A stretch of DNA of 64,000 bases from Strongylocentrotus droebachiensis (taxonomy: Eukaryota; Echinodermata; Echinoidea; Camarodonta; Strongylocentrotidae), in the NCBI GenBank assembly GCA_035222895.1, contig JAVYIG010000173.1, forward strand, positions 620,001 to 684,000. The letters are read 5' to 3'. Positions 12,631 to 27,200 of this stretch are shown one piece after another. Position 1 is the first letter of the stretch; the number at the start of each line of letters is the position of its first letter. The notes under the pieces are model-generated. The model was not told where the DNA came from and made no database searches. It saw nothing but the letters and a program-made list of their open reading frames with translations. The position numbers and the translations under genes are program-made.

Positions 12631-12763
12631 AAGGGGAAGTACACCCTAATATTTCAATAGTTGGTCGTAATAAAAACACTAAAGATACACTTTCATTGAT
12701 CTGTTTCTATAATTTTCCTGCTTGTACTGAAACTAACTTCACATCAGGGTGAACTTCCCCTTC
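12631..12763. repeat. Short MITE, AAGGGGAAGT termini
   Basis: The left end AAGGGGAAGTACACCCT faces AGGGTGAACTTCCCCTT at the right end. The 133-bp length with 17-bp inverted ends fits a small non-autonomous DNA transposon. Confidence 0.6.
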
Positions 12764-13004
12764 AAAATGAGTGGCTATGTAATACACACAACATGCCAAT
12801 CATATGATTAGGTTTTAAATAAATACTACTGGTATATCAAGTAGTCATTGATAAATTTGATTACTAGAGTTGGCTAAATAGAATTGATATTCTTGAAATA
12901 GTAATACTTTAGCAATGGTATCCTAATAGGTATCCTAACCTAATCAACATCACAATGGTCCCAGAACTTCAATTGCATGCTAAATCGAAACAACAGCACT
13001 TACA

Positions 13005-15240
13005 CACTAAGATAAGCCCCTGCATCACCCTTGAATAAACAGAATACCATCTCTTAAAACCCTAGCTAGTTGGCAAGGCGTTTAGGCAGTCAGTACGTCA
13101 CCACAATAGTTCATGAACCTCACTAGCACTCTTAACCTAGGCAACATCACTTAGATAAGCCCCTCATCCCCCTTGAGTAAATTGAATGCCATGTCTTTGA
13201 ACTTTTGCTGGTTGGCAAGGCGATAAGGCAATCAGAACATCACCACAATGGCTCATGATCTTCACTAGCACTTCTAACCTAAGCAACATCACTTAGATAA
13301 GCCCCTGCATCACCCTTAAGTAAATTGAATGCCATGTCTCTGAATTCTAGCTGGTTGGCAAGGGGTTTAGGCAGTCAGTACGTCACCACAATGGCTCATG
13401 ATCTTCACTAGCACTTCTAACCTAAGCAACATCACTCAGATAAGCCCCTGCATCACCCTTGAGTAAATTGAATGCCATCTCTTTGAACTCTAGCTGGTTG
13501 GCAAGGTGTTTAGGCAGTCAGTACTTCACCACAATGGCTCATGAGCTTTACTAGCACTTCTGACCTAAGCAACATCACTTAGATAAGCCCCTGCACCACC
13601 CTTGAGAAAATTGAATGCCATCTCTTTGAACTCTAGCTGGTTGGCAAGGTGTTTAGGCAGTCAGTACTTCACCACAATGGCTCATGAGCTTTACTAGCAC
13701 TTCTGACCTAAGCAACATCACTTAGATAAGCCCCTGCACCACCCTTGAGAAAATTGAATGCCATCTCTTTGAACTCTAGCTGGTTGGCAAGGCATTTAGG
13801 CAGTCTGTACGCCACCACAATGGATCATGATCTTCACCAGCACTTCTAACCTAAGCAACATCACTTAGATAAGCCCCTGCATCACCCTTGAGTAGATTGA
13901 ATGCCATCTCTTTGAATTTTAGCTGGTTGGCAAGGTATTTAGGCAGCCAGTACGTCACCATGATTGTTCACAAACCTCGCCAGCACTTCTAAACTAAGCA
14001 ATATCGCTTAGATAAGCCCCTACATTGCCCTTGAGTAAATTGAATGCCATCTCTTTAAACTCTAGCTGGTTGGCACAGCGTGTAGGCAGTCAGTACATCA
14101 CCACAATGGTTCATGATCTTCACTAGCACTTCTAGCCTAAGCAACATCACTCAGATAAGCCCCTGCATCACCCTTAAGTAAATTGAATGCCATCTCTTTG
14201 AACTCAAGCTGGTTGGCAAGGTGTTTAGGCAGTCAGTACTTCACCACAATGGCTCATGAGCTTTACTAGCACTTCTAACCTAAGCAACATCACTCAGATA
14301 AGCCCCTGCATCACCCTTGAGTAAATTGAATGCCATCTCTTTGAACTCAAGCTGGTTGGCAAGGTGTTTAGGCAGTCAGTACTTCACCACAATGGCTCAT
14401 GAGCTTTACTAGCACTTCTGACCTAAGCAACATCACTTAGATAAGCCCCTGCACCACCCTTGAGAAAATTGAATGCCATCTCTTTGAACTCTAGCTGGTT
14501 GGCAAGGCATTTAGGCAGTCTGTACGCCACCACAATGGATCATGAGCTTCACCAGCACTTCTAACCTAAGCAACATCACTTAGATAAGCCCCTACATCAC
14601 CCTTGAGTAGATTGAATGCCATCTCTTTGAATTTTAGCTGGTTGGCAAGGTATTTAGGCAGCCAGTACGTCACCATGATTGTTCACAAACCTCGCCAGCA
14701 CTTCTAAACTAAGCAATATCGCTTAGATAAGCCCCTACACCACCCTTGAGAAAATTGAATGCCATCTCTTTGAACTCTAGCTGGTTGGCAAGGCATTTAG
14801 GCAGTCTGTACGCCACCACAATGGATCATGAGCTTCACCAGCACTTCTAACCTAAGCAACATCACTTAGATAAGCCCCTACATCACCCTTGAGTAGATTG
14901 AATGCCATCTCTTTGAATTTTAGCTGGTTGGCAAGGTATTTAGGCAGTCAGTACGTCACCATGATTGTTCACAAACCTCGCCAGCACTTCTAAACTAAGC
15001 AATATCGCTTAGATAAGCCCCTACATTGCCCTTGAGTAAATTGAATGCCATCTCTTTAAACTCTAGCTGGTTGGCACAGCGTTTAGGCAGTCAGTACATC
15101 ACCACAATGGTTTATGAACTTCACTAGCACTTCTAGCCTAAGCAACATCACTTAGATAAGCCCCTGCATCACCTTTGAGTAAATTGAATGCCATGTCTTT
15201 GAACTCTAGCTGGTTTGCGAGGCGGTAGACAGTCAGAACA
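13005..15240 (-). repeat. ~144-bp tandem array derived from the SPG11 terminal exon
   Basis: About 16 units with a period near 144 bp run from 13005 into the real SPG11 terminal exon. On the minus strand each unit contains a degenerate copy of the last roughly 85 coding bases (LANQLEF..., the stop TAG) plus about 58 bp of sequence just after the stop. Only the right-most copy is joined to the exon's 5' part and splice acceptor (15312/15313). The other copies follow the stop codon, so they would be 3' UTR or flank. Variant units recur in blocks (for example 13560-13860 with 14400-14580), showing secondary duplication or conversion. Confidence 0.9.
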
Positions 15241-18200
15241 TCGGGGCAAAGGCCTATGAAGCGCTGCATATGAGATACTACCAGGCTGCTCTTAGTAGAC
15301 AGCTGCCGGTATCTGAAAACAACAAGAAAAATTAAGATTTAGAAATAACTAAAACAGTGTGTCATAAATTTTCATGAATGAATATGAGTATATAAAAACA
15401 TCTAGTACCTAGCCCAAGCTAGTAATCTTAGGGCTAAGTATTCAACAGATCAAGGGTAGATGTAAGTGCATAACGGGCAAGTTTTCCAAATTTAAAATGA
15501 TTTTAAGACATCCATGAGAGAGAAAGTTAATCCTAAGAACATTTAGATTAGAAAATTCAGGATTGCTCATCATGTTTGCTGAAGTTCTTATATTTATATC
15601 ACTTACTGAATGACAATTTCCTCCAGAAATTGGGAATTCCTTCATGTGCTGAAAACACTGTTAAGAGTTTTCCCTCATAAGGTATAGTTCAATCTGATCA
15701 TTGTGCACTGATTATCGTGCCCACCTTTTAATTAATTTTCAGGACAGTATGCCCTCTATAAATTGAAGTACTGTTCATGCATAAAATGTAGATTAACTCT
15801 TTACATCCCACACCAATAATTTCCCTGTGCCACATTGTATTTATCATGGTATACCATAAGCATCAAGAATATTCAACTTTTTCGAGTGCAAGATTAATCT
15901 ACAGTAGGTAGGTGTTTAAATGGTTGTCATGCAGCTGATCAAGCCCGGAAACGGGCAATTTTGCAAAGCCATTGTTCCTTCAGTTGGCTCATGTTGTTTT
16001 GTGCAAAACTGCACATGGTGGCAAATCGGAAACTGCGCACAGAGGCATCAGAAGCAACTGAAGTGTTAAAACAGGTGACATAGCCAACATTGTGAGAAAT
16101 GATGACTCATTCTGATCACGACTCAATCCATACCTGGATGCGACATCAGTGCAATGGCCTGCTGTGAGTTGGATACAAGACTGGAAGTCTTCTAGATACT
16201 TGAAGTTCCCCTGCAGGATGACGTTGTTATAGAGGGCGTTAGACCATTCATTCTGCTGCTGGTACGCGTCCTGTACTATCAGTACCTGGAGGGAGGGCAG
16301 GAAATGAAATAATGTGTTGGAACCAGAAGGACATTAACTCGTGTATGCTTTTCTGGCTCTGAACATACCAAATGCTTATGTGTGAAAGGACTGCTTTTAA
16401 ATTTAAATTTGATTTAAAATTTGGAAATTTGGAAAAACAATTTTTAATTTTGTTGAAGGGATAGTTGAGTTTTTTTTTCAGACCGCAAATGCCTTAAAAG
16501 TGCATGGTTATTGCTCTTATTCTTATCTATGACATTTCTAGTGCCCTTTTAGGACCTAAAATTGATATGAAGGTAAATTTAGACCCTTACATGTGTCAAA
16601 TTTAGCCAATACGATCATACCAATTCAGCTCTACTTTTAAAAAAATACGGTGACCGTACACAAATATTAGAAATCGTTATATTTATGGATATTTCAGCCG
16701 TCTCTGATAACAAAAAGATGATTTTGTTATTTAAATCATGTGATCTTTCAAATTTGACACTCAGTTTTTCATTATCTCACAAAAAATATTTTGTGTAGCG
16801 CCCTCTGCAACAGAACTCAACTATCCCTTTAATTATTTATATTTACAGAGGTTCTGGGCCCTGTTTTAATAATACTTATTATCAATGACAAGTTACAAAT
16901 AACTGTTATAAGCTACTGAAATTGTAGCATCTGATTGGCTGAGAGCAAATTTGTCATAGAAATACTTGAATATATGAATATATGAACACACACATGTATA
17001 TCATTATTTGTGTATTTTCACTTCAAATCAATTAAATCAAATACCTCATGAACTTTTGGGTGCTGGGTAACAAACTTGGTGACCTCCGCAGGTTCAAAGT
17101 TGATGACCCTTGTCCTGACGGGCAGAAGGCGAATCTGTAGGGCTACTAGACGAGCTTGCTTTATACACTTCTCTGCATGGCGCAAACAGTTGTCCTGCAA
17201 CAGATAAAAACAGAGAACAATTTCAAAGGTTTACATTGTGGAGAGCTAGTATAAGAGTAAGCAAAGAGTAAGGATTATGCACATGTAGTAATGTGTCAGC
17301 CTTCTGAGAGAGGAAGATTTATATTAAAATACTATAAAAGTTATCTGCTCAAAATCTAGACATTATACACTGCGACCCAGAAAAAACGAATTGAAAGAAT
17401 TGACAAAAGACTTAACTCTGTTTCATTGACAATCAGCCATGCATGAAGTCTTTCGTCTATGTCTAATCGTCAACAAAACGGAGTTACGGCAGGCAGCCAG
17501 TGAAAACGAATTTGTTTAATCAAATTATGGAAATGCAAGCATCACTTTAAACAAACAGAACTTTGTTATTCTTGGCTTATTTTTCCTGATTGAGGTGTCA
17601 TATGAAAGAGCAGAAAATGAACTTTCTAGAAATGTGAATTTTTCTTCGAAATTCAGATACCGCCCGCCAAAAGACTTTTTGGTTTCCTTCCTTCGAATTG
17701 CTCTTAATCACTCATGCGTGAAATATGCATCATATGAATTGCATCAAATGAAAAAAGAGGATCTAAGCTTTAAAATATATGTCATTTATTAATTATAATT
17801 GTGATTAAGTGATGATAAAACATCAATAATTCTCGGTTTCGTTTTGTCTGGGTTGCATTGTATGTTAATTAATATTATTATGAACAGCCCTTTGTATATT
17901 ACTTCTAGTTATCAATTGACACCTTTAGCCAGTGCTCCTGCCCAATGTTGATACACTCATAATACATGATGCCCCCTACCTTGGCATAGTTCTTGGCAGC
18001 ATTGGTCAGGTCATGTAAGACATTCTCTAGAATGTTCTGGATTTCAATGTTAGTATCTGGAAGAACAAAGTTTTTAAAAAATGGTTAGGTAATATCCATG
18101 ACATTTCAGAACTGAATTTTGAGGAAAGTGTATGAAAACCCTCCATTTTTTTTAAAAGGAAGCAGTTATTTTCATTTGAAGTGTATATACATTCCATACA

Positions 18201-21200
18201 AGAGTGGTCAATGAACACAATAATAAGTGAAATCCATTCAGAGGTGTTTCAAGCTTAGTTCGATGGCATTTAATGTCAGACGACAAAGGATAGTACAGTC
18301 AGATTGGTATAGTAACGAGAGAGTGGCTTTTTAATACTGATGGGGCCATCTGGCGCCCTCTTTTGATTGAAGCTTTACATGTGTTCTTCTAAAATCTCAG
18401 AAACAATATTGACACATCCTCCCCTCTTTGAGCTTTGTGCCGGAGAATGTCTCAATTTTGGAGGTCAATATCAACCTGGTACCAAAACAGATAAAAGATT
18501 AAAGAATATCAAAAGATTGGTTTATGAGATCTTTTACAATCATATAACTGCACAAAATAATATTTCAAAGCAAAAAAATATCAGAGTCCTTTTGAGTTCT
18601 TGTGAGTCTTCATAGTGTCAGAAGATTTGGGATTGTGTTTAGAGTCCAGTTTCTTCAAATTTAAAAAAAAGTTCAAATGTCCAAACAGAGTTAGATGAAG
18701 TGATGTCATTCACGTATCTCGCGAATGTTCTCTTTTTAAGTGTTCAAAATGTTACGAAATCTTTCATCTTATGCGGTTCTCGACGTTGTCTGTTTGAACG
18801 TCTCAGCGAGCTTGTGTTGTTCTCGTCAAGCGTCTCAGATGTACCATCACCGCGAAACTTCACAGGACTTGTAGTGGTAGATTGACGCTGCTCTGTAGTC
18901 CTCACCTTGGGTTGGTTGTTGTCCTGGCATTCCCAGTTAAACATGTTGGGAATAGGATCAAGTGTATCTGACGTGGATGAGGTCGCTCTGAGATGTTCTC
19001 TGTTTCTACGAAGTGTTTGACCATCACAGCGAACTTCATATGAGCGATCGTCTAGTTTCTTCAGGATCACCGCTTTCTTCCATTTCTTTCCATGGTTGTA
19101 TGGCTTCACACGTACAGTTGCTCCAAGTGGAAGATCCTTGAGCTTCCTTGTATTTCTGTTGAAATACTTCTCCTGTCGTCTCTGGTTTGAATTGAGTTTC
19201 TCGACATCAGGTCCTGAGTCACGATCAGGCATCAACAACTGAGTTGTGGTGGGTAGGAGTGTACGTGTTCGTCTACCCATGAACCTTTGCGCAGGACTGG
19301 TCTGGGTACCTTGAGTTGGTGTATTACGAACGTTGAGTAAGGCTAGATCAACGTTATCTCCAGTGTCCTTGCATTTGGTAAGCAGTCTTTTGGCAGTCTT
19401 AACAGCAGACTCTGCCTTGCCATTTGCCTTGCTGTTGTGAGGTGAGATGGTGTTATGCTTGATTCCCATCTCTTTGGCAAACTCAGCAAAGTCCCTTGAA
19501 GAGAAAGGAGGTCCATTGTCTGAGACAATGATCTCTGGCACTCCATAGCGTCCGATGTGACGTTTCAGTCGCTTGATAACTGCGGGGGCAGTCGTCCTCT
19601 GTAGCTTTTCTATCTCAAAGAAATTGGAGTAGTAACAGACCATAATGAGATAGTTCTCGTTATCATGATGGAAGAGATCGATTCCAATTCTTGACCATGG
19701 CCTGTCAGAGATAGGATGAGACATCAAAGGTTGGGCAGGTTGAGAGACTGAGTTTTCTTGACAGGTCTCGCATGTCTGGATCCACTCCTTTATCTCCTTG
19801 TTCATACCTGGCCAATAGACATATTCACGGGCTCTTCTCAAAGTTCCTTCGACTCCATTGTGGCCAATGTGTAACTCCTCCTTGATCTGTCGCCTCATCT
19901 GCTTAGGGATTACCAGCCGTTCTCCCCTGAAAATCAGATCATCAGTCACCGAAAGTTCATCTCTGAAACTGAAGTATGGAGTCAGTGACAAAGGAAGCTT
20001 TGTCTTGTTGTCTGGCCACCCATCAAGTATGGTGTCTTTGAGCTGGGAGAGAGTTGGATCTTGGGTAGTCTGTCTCTTTATCTCAGCTATCTTGTCATCA
20101 GGGAGAGACAAGAGTTTGACAGCATTCACCACCTCTAGATCATGCTGTCCGCTCTCATACGGAAGAGAAGCACGGCTTAGTGCATCAGCCAAGATGTTGT
20201 CCTTCCCTTTAAGGTATTTCACTTCAACATCATACGCCATGGCGCGTAGTAACATTCCTTGTAGGCGTTTGGGAGCTTTGTCCAGGGCCTTCTTCACAAT
20301 GCACTCCAGTGGTTTGTGGTCACTATATACTGTTGTCTTACGACCAAAAGTGAACTGGTTCCACTTTTCCAGTGCAAAGACTATTGCTAGCATCTCCTTC
20401 TCAATGACAGAGTATCTGGTCTCAGGATCACTCAGCATCCTACTGGCATATGCTATTGGTTGACCATCCTGTAGCATCACAGCACCTAACCCTGTAGCAC
20501 TGGCATCAGTTTGGATTTGAAGTGGCTTGCTTTGGTTGTAGAACGCCAACACAGGAGCTTGTATCAGCATCTCTTTCAGCAACCTAAAGGCTTTGTCATG
20601 GTTGGAGTCCCAAGTCCACGCAGAGTTGTTGTGGGTTAAGTCATTGAGAGGCTTCATGACATCAGATAGTTTGGGCAGATACCTGGCCAAATAATTGACC
20701 ATGCCACGTAAACCACTGAACTCATGTTCAGGATTGCATCGATCTTGGATGGATCAGCTTTCAGTCCAGAGTTGGATACTATGTGGCCTAGGAACGAGAT
20801 TTCCTTCAGTCGAAATTGGCATTTCTCCTTGTTCAACACTATGCCAACAGTTTGACATCTCTGTAGAAGACTCTGTAGTCGGGTATCATGCTCAGCATCA
20901 CTGTTACCCCAGATTATGATGTCATCTGCCACACATCGTACCCCTTGAAGACCATCCAGTGCTAGATGAAGTCTCTTTTGGAAGATTTCGCTGCTAACCT
21001 TCAAGCCAAATGGTAGACGTTTCCATTTATACCTTCCCCATGGTGTTGCAAAGGTAGTTAGCAGACTTGAGTCGTCGTCAAGAACACAGTGCAAATATCC
21101 ATCTTTGAGATCACAGATGGAGAAGACCGTTGCATTGGACAGTTGAGGCAGGATATCATCGAGAACAGGCAGAGGATAATGTTCTCTTTTCAGCACGAGA

Positions 21201-24200
21201 TTGAGTGGTCTAGGGTCTAAGCACACACGCACTTTACCAGATTTCTTCTGTACAACAGCCATCTGGCTTACCCAGTCAGTTGGAGAACTTACTTCCTCAA
21301 TCAGGTCTCTTGTCTGCAGTGCATCAAGTTCATCCTTCACAATACTTCTCAAGGATTCTGGTATCACTCTAGCAGGACGAACACTAGGGGTAGCATCATC
21401 CATAACAGTCAGATGAACATCGTTCCCCGGCAGAGTACCAGTCACAGAGGATGAGAAGACCACAGGATACTCTTTGTAAAGATTCTCAGGAGCTAGGTTG
21501 CAGACATTCTCAGGAAATATGTTGTGGACTATTTCCATAGATTCGTAGTGAACAGTGATAAGCTGCATCTTCTCAGAAGCTGTTTTGCTTAGCAGTGGAG
21601 TCAGATCCTCCTTAACTATGACATAGTCAATCCTGTACTTTTTTCCAGTAGCTGGATTCCTTGTCACGACTTTGCACTTTCCCACAGCACGTAGTAGCGG
21701 AGAGTGGTTCCACATCCGGAGATGGATGCATTCATTTCTCACTACATCTTCTTCAGACAGAAACTTCTGTGGGAGAACACTCACTGTTGCTCCAGAGTCC
21801 AACTGGAACTGTACTCTTCGACCATTTAGTAGCATGTTGCAAAAAATTGGTCCATCTTCAGGACTTACTGTATTTATCTGTACAACACTGATACTTTCAG
21901 TGGAGGAGTACTCATCATCTTCGAGTTGGTGAACACTCTTGGAAGTACACACTGCAGATCCCTTGAAGTGATTGGGCTTATGGCACACATTGCACTTTTG
22001 ACCCCATGCAGGGCAGCATTCCTTCTTCATTTCGTGTGATTTATTACAGAACTTGCACTTTTTGAGCTCTTTCGGCTTCTGCTTTACAAACTTCTGCTTT
22101 CCACTTCCAGTTTTAGCATGTTTAGGGAAAGGTTTTCGATTCACCCTGTTGATTTCCTCACTTTTCAACGCCTTCATGTGAGTAGACGTCGCTTCAACTG
22201 CTTTACAAACATCAATGGCAGTAGAGAGGTCAAGATCAGATTTGGAGATGAGTAGTTCTCGCATACGATCATCACGTACTCCCAGTAGAACACGATCAAC
22301 GAGCAATTTGTCATTCATGCAGTCACAGAATCCACACGTCTTACTCATTGTACGCAGAGCTGTCACATACTGTTCAATAGATTCACCATCTTCCTGACTG
22401 CGTTGATTGAACTTGAATCTTTCAAAGAATTCTCTGCTCTCACCAAGGAAATGTTTATCAAACTTATCCAGTATCACAGAGCATTTCACACTTTCAGCGG
22501 CATTAGCAAACTTCATGCCGTTGTAGACACGCAGACAATCTTGTCCCACACTGTGCAGTAGTAGTGCAGTTTGGTACCGATCTGGTTGTTTGGAGAGGTT
22601 TGTGAGAATAGTGTAGTTGTCCCATTGCTGTCTCCAGATTTTCCACCCTTCAACTAGACCTACATTTCCCGCAGCCGCATGGAAATGACCAGGGGGTTGG
22701 ACAGAAGGCTTTACGAAATGGGCCCCTTGCAAATCACCCTCAGTACCCTCAGGAGACACAGTGTCAGGCATGTTGTACACCACAGCAAACAATTTAGACA
22801 GAGATCTCGAATTTCAATGCTTTGCATGCAAGTAACACTACACAAACTTACATGAGTGGGGCTGACTATACGTTGAGTTGACTCTCAAAGTAAACAGGTG
22901 AATTCCAGTTCATAACACGGTATGCAGACGCATAATAGAGTTATAGGTGTATTACAAACACTTTCCTACATGGATTTACAAACTTTCACCGCTGTCATCA
23001 TGTTTCAAGCTTAGTTCGATGGCATTTATATGTCAGACGACAAAGGATAGTACAGTCAGATTGGTATAGTAACGAGAGAGTGGCTTTTTAATACTGATGG
23101 GGCCATCTGGCGCCCTCTTTTGATTGAAGCTTTACATGTGTTCTTCTAAAATCTCAGAAACAATATTGACACAAGAGGTACATTGTATACTAATCACAAA
23201 CAACATAGAAATGATAACTTGATCAAATATAAAGTACTGAAAACACAGACCAAGATCACAAATATCACAAATACCACTTTTGGCATATATCGCAACAATC
23301 TTCTTGAATTTGATAAAGAGATTTAAAACGAGCAAAAATACATTTGGAATACCATATGTATTCACATATGCTCTGATATACAGAGTGCATACAACATAAC
23401 CTGGTAGACAATTTAAAACTGTGACCTACCCATGGTCCGAGACTTGAGTGTTTTCAGTCTGTCCTTGGCAGCTTGCTCTAGCAGACTGGCTACTTCTCTA
23501 TGCATCTCAAACTTGAGTGCAACTTGAGTGTAAGTCTCGGTGTCGGGTGGATCGCATCTCTTCAGGAAGTCCAATAAGGCCACTTTCAAGTTGTCATCCT
23601 ATGAAAAAACACAAACATGAAGACTAAGTGAGAACGAGTAAGTTACATCATTCGTTGAAAAGAATGAATATTTGTATAATCTATATCAAAAGTGCATTAT
23701 ACAAAAATCCTTACAAGTATACTTTATCTACTTGTATGTAGTGTTCTTCTATTGGATCCTACCTTGAGAAATGCATCATTTATGCATCTGATGTATCATC
23801 TATGTATCAATCAATCAATCTATCTATCTACATGTACATGAATTTGAATTGAATTGAACTTTATTTCATTCATCATAAAAACATCATAACAAACATATAA
23901 ATACAAAACATAGCGTACAAGTTGAAGAGAAACAATAACAAATACAATACAACAACAAAAATATATGTGAATGTGGAGACAGCTAGGAAAGCCAAAGGCT
24001 TTATTGGTGCTGCCACCAAAACAGTAATAAATTATAATACAATATTATTTTGTTGTTTGAGAAAAAAAAAAAAAAAAAAAACTTAAATAGAGGAGAGGAG
24101 GGGGGGGGGGGGGGCCTAAAATAAAACAAAAACCAGACCGTGTACATAATCAATCTTTATTTTGTTGGATTAAAAATGATTTGTATCTCCTTTTAAAAAC

Positions 24201-27200
24201 GTTAATTGATGGACTAGATTTTATATCTTGAGGTATATTATTCCACAATTGTGGCCCTTTAAAAAATATTGATTTCTTAGTTATATTTAATCTTATTTTA
24301 TTTAAATGAAAATTAGAAGAACTTCGAGTATTATATAAATGTAATGCAGAATTAAGACAAAATTTGCTGGAAAGACTAATTGGTATGAAATTATTAAAAC
24401 ATAAGTACATAAATATTGCAAAACTATAATTACAAAGATCTAGGACATTCAAAAGTTTTAATTTTAGAAATAAAGGTTTAGTATGAGCAAAATAATCGGC
24501 ATGTAAGACTAAACGAATAGCTCTTTTTTGTAAGCATAATAATCTTCTCATTGCATGATCAGTTGAGGATCCCCAGACAAGGTTACAATAATTAAAATAA
24601 GGAGATATAATGGCATTATAAATCATAATCAAAATATTTGAAGGAAAATGTTTAATTTTATTTAAAATACCTATACCTTTAGAAATATTCGTGCAGATAA
24701 CATCAATGTGCTCCTTCCAAGATAATTTACTGTCAATTGTTACACCTAAAAATTTCAGGGAGCTACAACGATTAATTACATTATCATTTAAGGAAACAAC
24801 CAACGTGTCACGATCGATAAACATATTAGAAAAGATCATATAGTGAGTTTTTTTAGTATTTACAATTAATTTATTAGAGATCAACCATGAATTTATTTTC
24901 AATAATTCATCATTAAAATCAAGAATCAAATTGTCAATATTGTTATCGGATAAAAAGACACTGGTATCATCGGCATATAAAATATATTCCAACTTTTGAG
25001 ATGATGCACAAATATCGTTCATATAAATGAGAAATAAAAGTGGACCAAGAATGGATCCCTGGGGCACTCCACATCTTACAGCACTCAAATAAGATTCATT
25101 ACCATTGACAACTACAAATTGTTTACGATTAGTTAAATAATTTTGAAATAAATCTAAAAGAATTCCACGAATACCATAATTTTCTAATTTATGAAAAAGA
25201 ATTGAATGGTCTAGAGTATCAAAAGCCTTACTCAAATCAAGAAACAAACCAATTAAAATTTTCTTTTTATCAAGAGCATTAGTAACTTTATAAATCAAAT
25301 CAACTATAGCAGAGGATGTAGAGTACCCTGGACGAAATCCATACTGGCTTTCTGTTAATATATTGCACTGATCAACAAATTTTAGAAGTCGATTAATAAG
25401 ACATTTTCCAAAATTTTTAGAAAATATAGGCAGTACAGAAATAGGTTGATAATTATTTAAACAATCAGATAATCCATTTTTAAAAACTGGTATCACTTTT
25501 GCTATTTTTAACCCGTCTGGGAAAATACCCATTATACTCATTGAAAAATTAAAAATATCACATAGTGGATAACAAATTAAATGAATCACTCTTTTCGTAA
25601 TCGATACATCAATTTCATCAAAACCAGTACTTGATCGATTCTTTAAATTACAAACGATATCAATAATTTCTTTCGCTGATATTGGAGTGAAAAAGGCAGA
25701 TTTAGGATTCCTAGTCAAATATTGCACGTTGTTATTGTTACTACAAGACTGAGGATCATGTATATTTTGTGTCAATGAAGGACCAATATTCACAAAAAAA
25801 TCATTAAATTCATTAGCCATATCATTACCAAGAGTAACAGATCGATTATTAACAGTAATTTGTTCAATATTACTTTGTTTCATTTTTTTACCCATAGCCT
25901 TATTTATACATTTCCAAGTTTGCCTCATATCATTTTTCACATTTATAAACATATCACGATAATATTTATTCTTTGTCTTTTTTACTTCACTGTTACATTT
26001 ATTTCTCAAAGTTTTATATGAGATTTCATTATTAAGAGTTGGCTTATGAATAAACCTTTTATATAGGCGACATTTTTTAATACACATTTTACGTAATTGT
26101 TCATTAAACCAAGATTTATCTTTCTTCTTTTTACAGGATCTACGTACAATAGGAAAGCAATCATCATACAAAGATTTGAATTGGAATAAAAAACAATCAT
26201 AATTTACATTGGGATTAACATTGTCTATGCGCCAAGATATAGTTTCAAGTTTACAAATAAATTGACGAATATTATTTTCACACCTGTCGCGTTTAGTATA
26301 TACAAGTTCACAATTATTTTCAATTGAATCATTATGAATACAAAATATAGGAAAATGATCACTTATATCAACAAATAGAATCCCGCTACTTATATTTTCA
26401 ATATCATTAGTGAATATATTATCAATTAATGTCGCAGAATTGATTGTTACCCTAGTTGGGTAGTGAATCACAGGGAACATAGAATTAACCATAAAGACAT
26501 CCAAAAAACAATTTATTTGTTGGCAAGAACTGTCATTCAATAAGTTGATATTATAATCTCCAGCAAAATATATCAGTTTATTTTCTTTATTTACTATGTT
26601 TAGTATTAAATTCAAAGACTCTAAGAATGATGGAAAGCATGTATTAGGTGGTCTATATATAGTTCCAAATATAATACTTTTCTTATTTGTTTTAATTTCA
26701 ATAAAAACAGATTCAAAATCATTATTATTAATGTCTAGATCAAGCCTACGACTATAGTTAAAATCATTACGCACATAGATACCCACTCCACCACCATTGC
26801 GATCTTGTCGTTCATTTCCAACAAATTCATATCCATCAAGATTATAAACGGGATCATTTGGTTTCAACCAAGTCTCTGATAATCCTACTGCACAAAATTT
26901 ATGATCAATTGTATTTACAAGAGAGACAAGATTATCATAATTCTTTTTAATGCTTCTACAATTAATATGAAGACAGGTAAATATTTTATTCAAATTATGT
27001 GTATTAGCAAAATCATTAAATTCATCAGGTAATAAACAACTTTGATTCGGACCATAAAGAGTATTGTCCTCATTGATAGGAGATAACTTTTCGGAGAGTG
27101 GTGTAAAATCTAAATTATTTAAAAATTGTTGGTACAAATTTCGGTCAGGCATTACAATAAAACTTTACAATACACAACAGTAAAAATTGTAAAAAAAAAT

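Larger units (their letters stand above)
18240..23178 (-). mobile_element. Ty3/mag-type LTR retrotransposon, near full length
   Basis: This is a complete element in the SPG11 intron between exons 37 and 38, in the same orientation as the gene. It is flanked by a 5-bp target duplication AGAGG (18240-18244 and 23174-23178). The two LTRs (172 and 173 bp) differ by one inserted base, so insertion was recent. A polypurine tract AAAGAGGGGAGGA (minus strand) abuts the 3' LTR at 18417-18429. The region just inside the 5' LTR, about 22980-23000, is the expected primer-binding site; I could not name the tRNA. Coding order gag, protease, reverse transcriptase, RNase H, integrase marks Ty3 type. The pol frame is broken near 20700, so this copy is unlikely to be autonomous. 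Confidence 0.92.

Noticed and set aside
13005..15240. A CRISPR array or satellite unrelated to genes
   Set aside because: The ~144-bp units have no unique spacers, the setting is eukaryotic, and the unit matches the end of the SPG11 coding sequence.
19858..20463. A 201-codon frame on the + strand
   Set aside because: It is the antisense shadow of the Ty3 RNase H/integrase frame.
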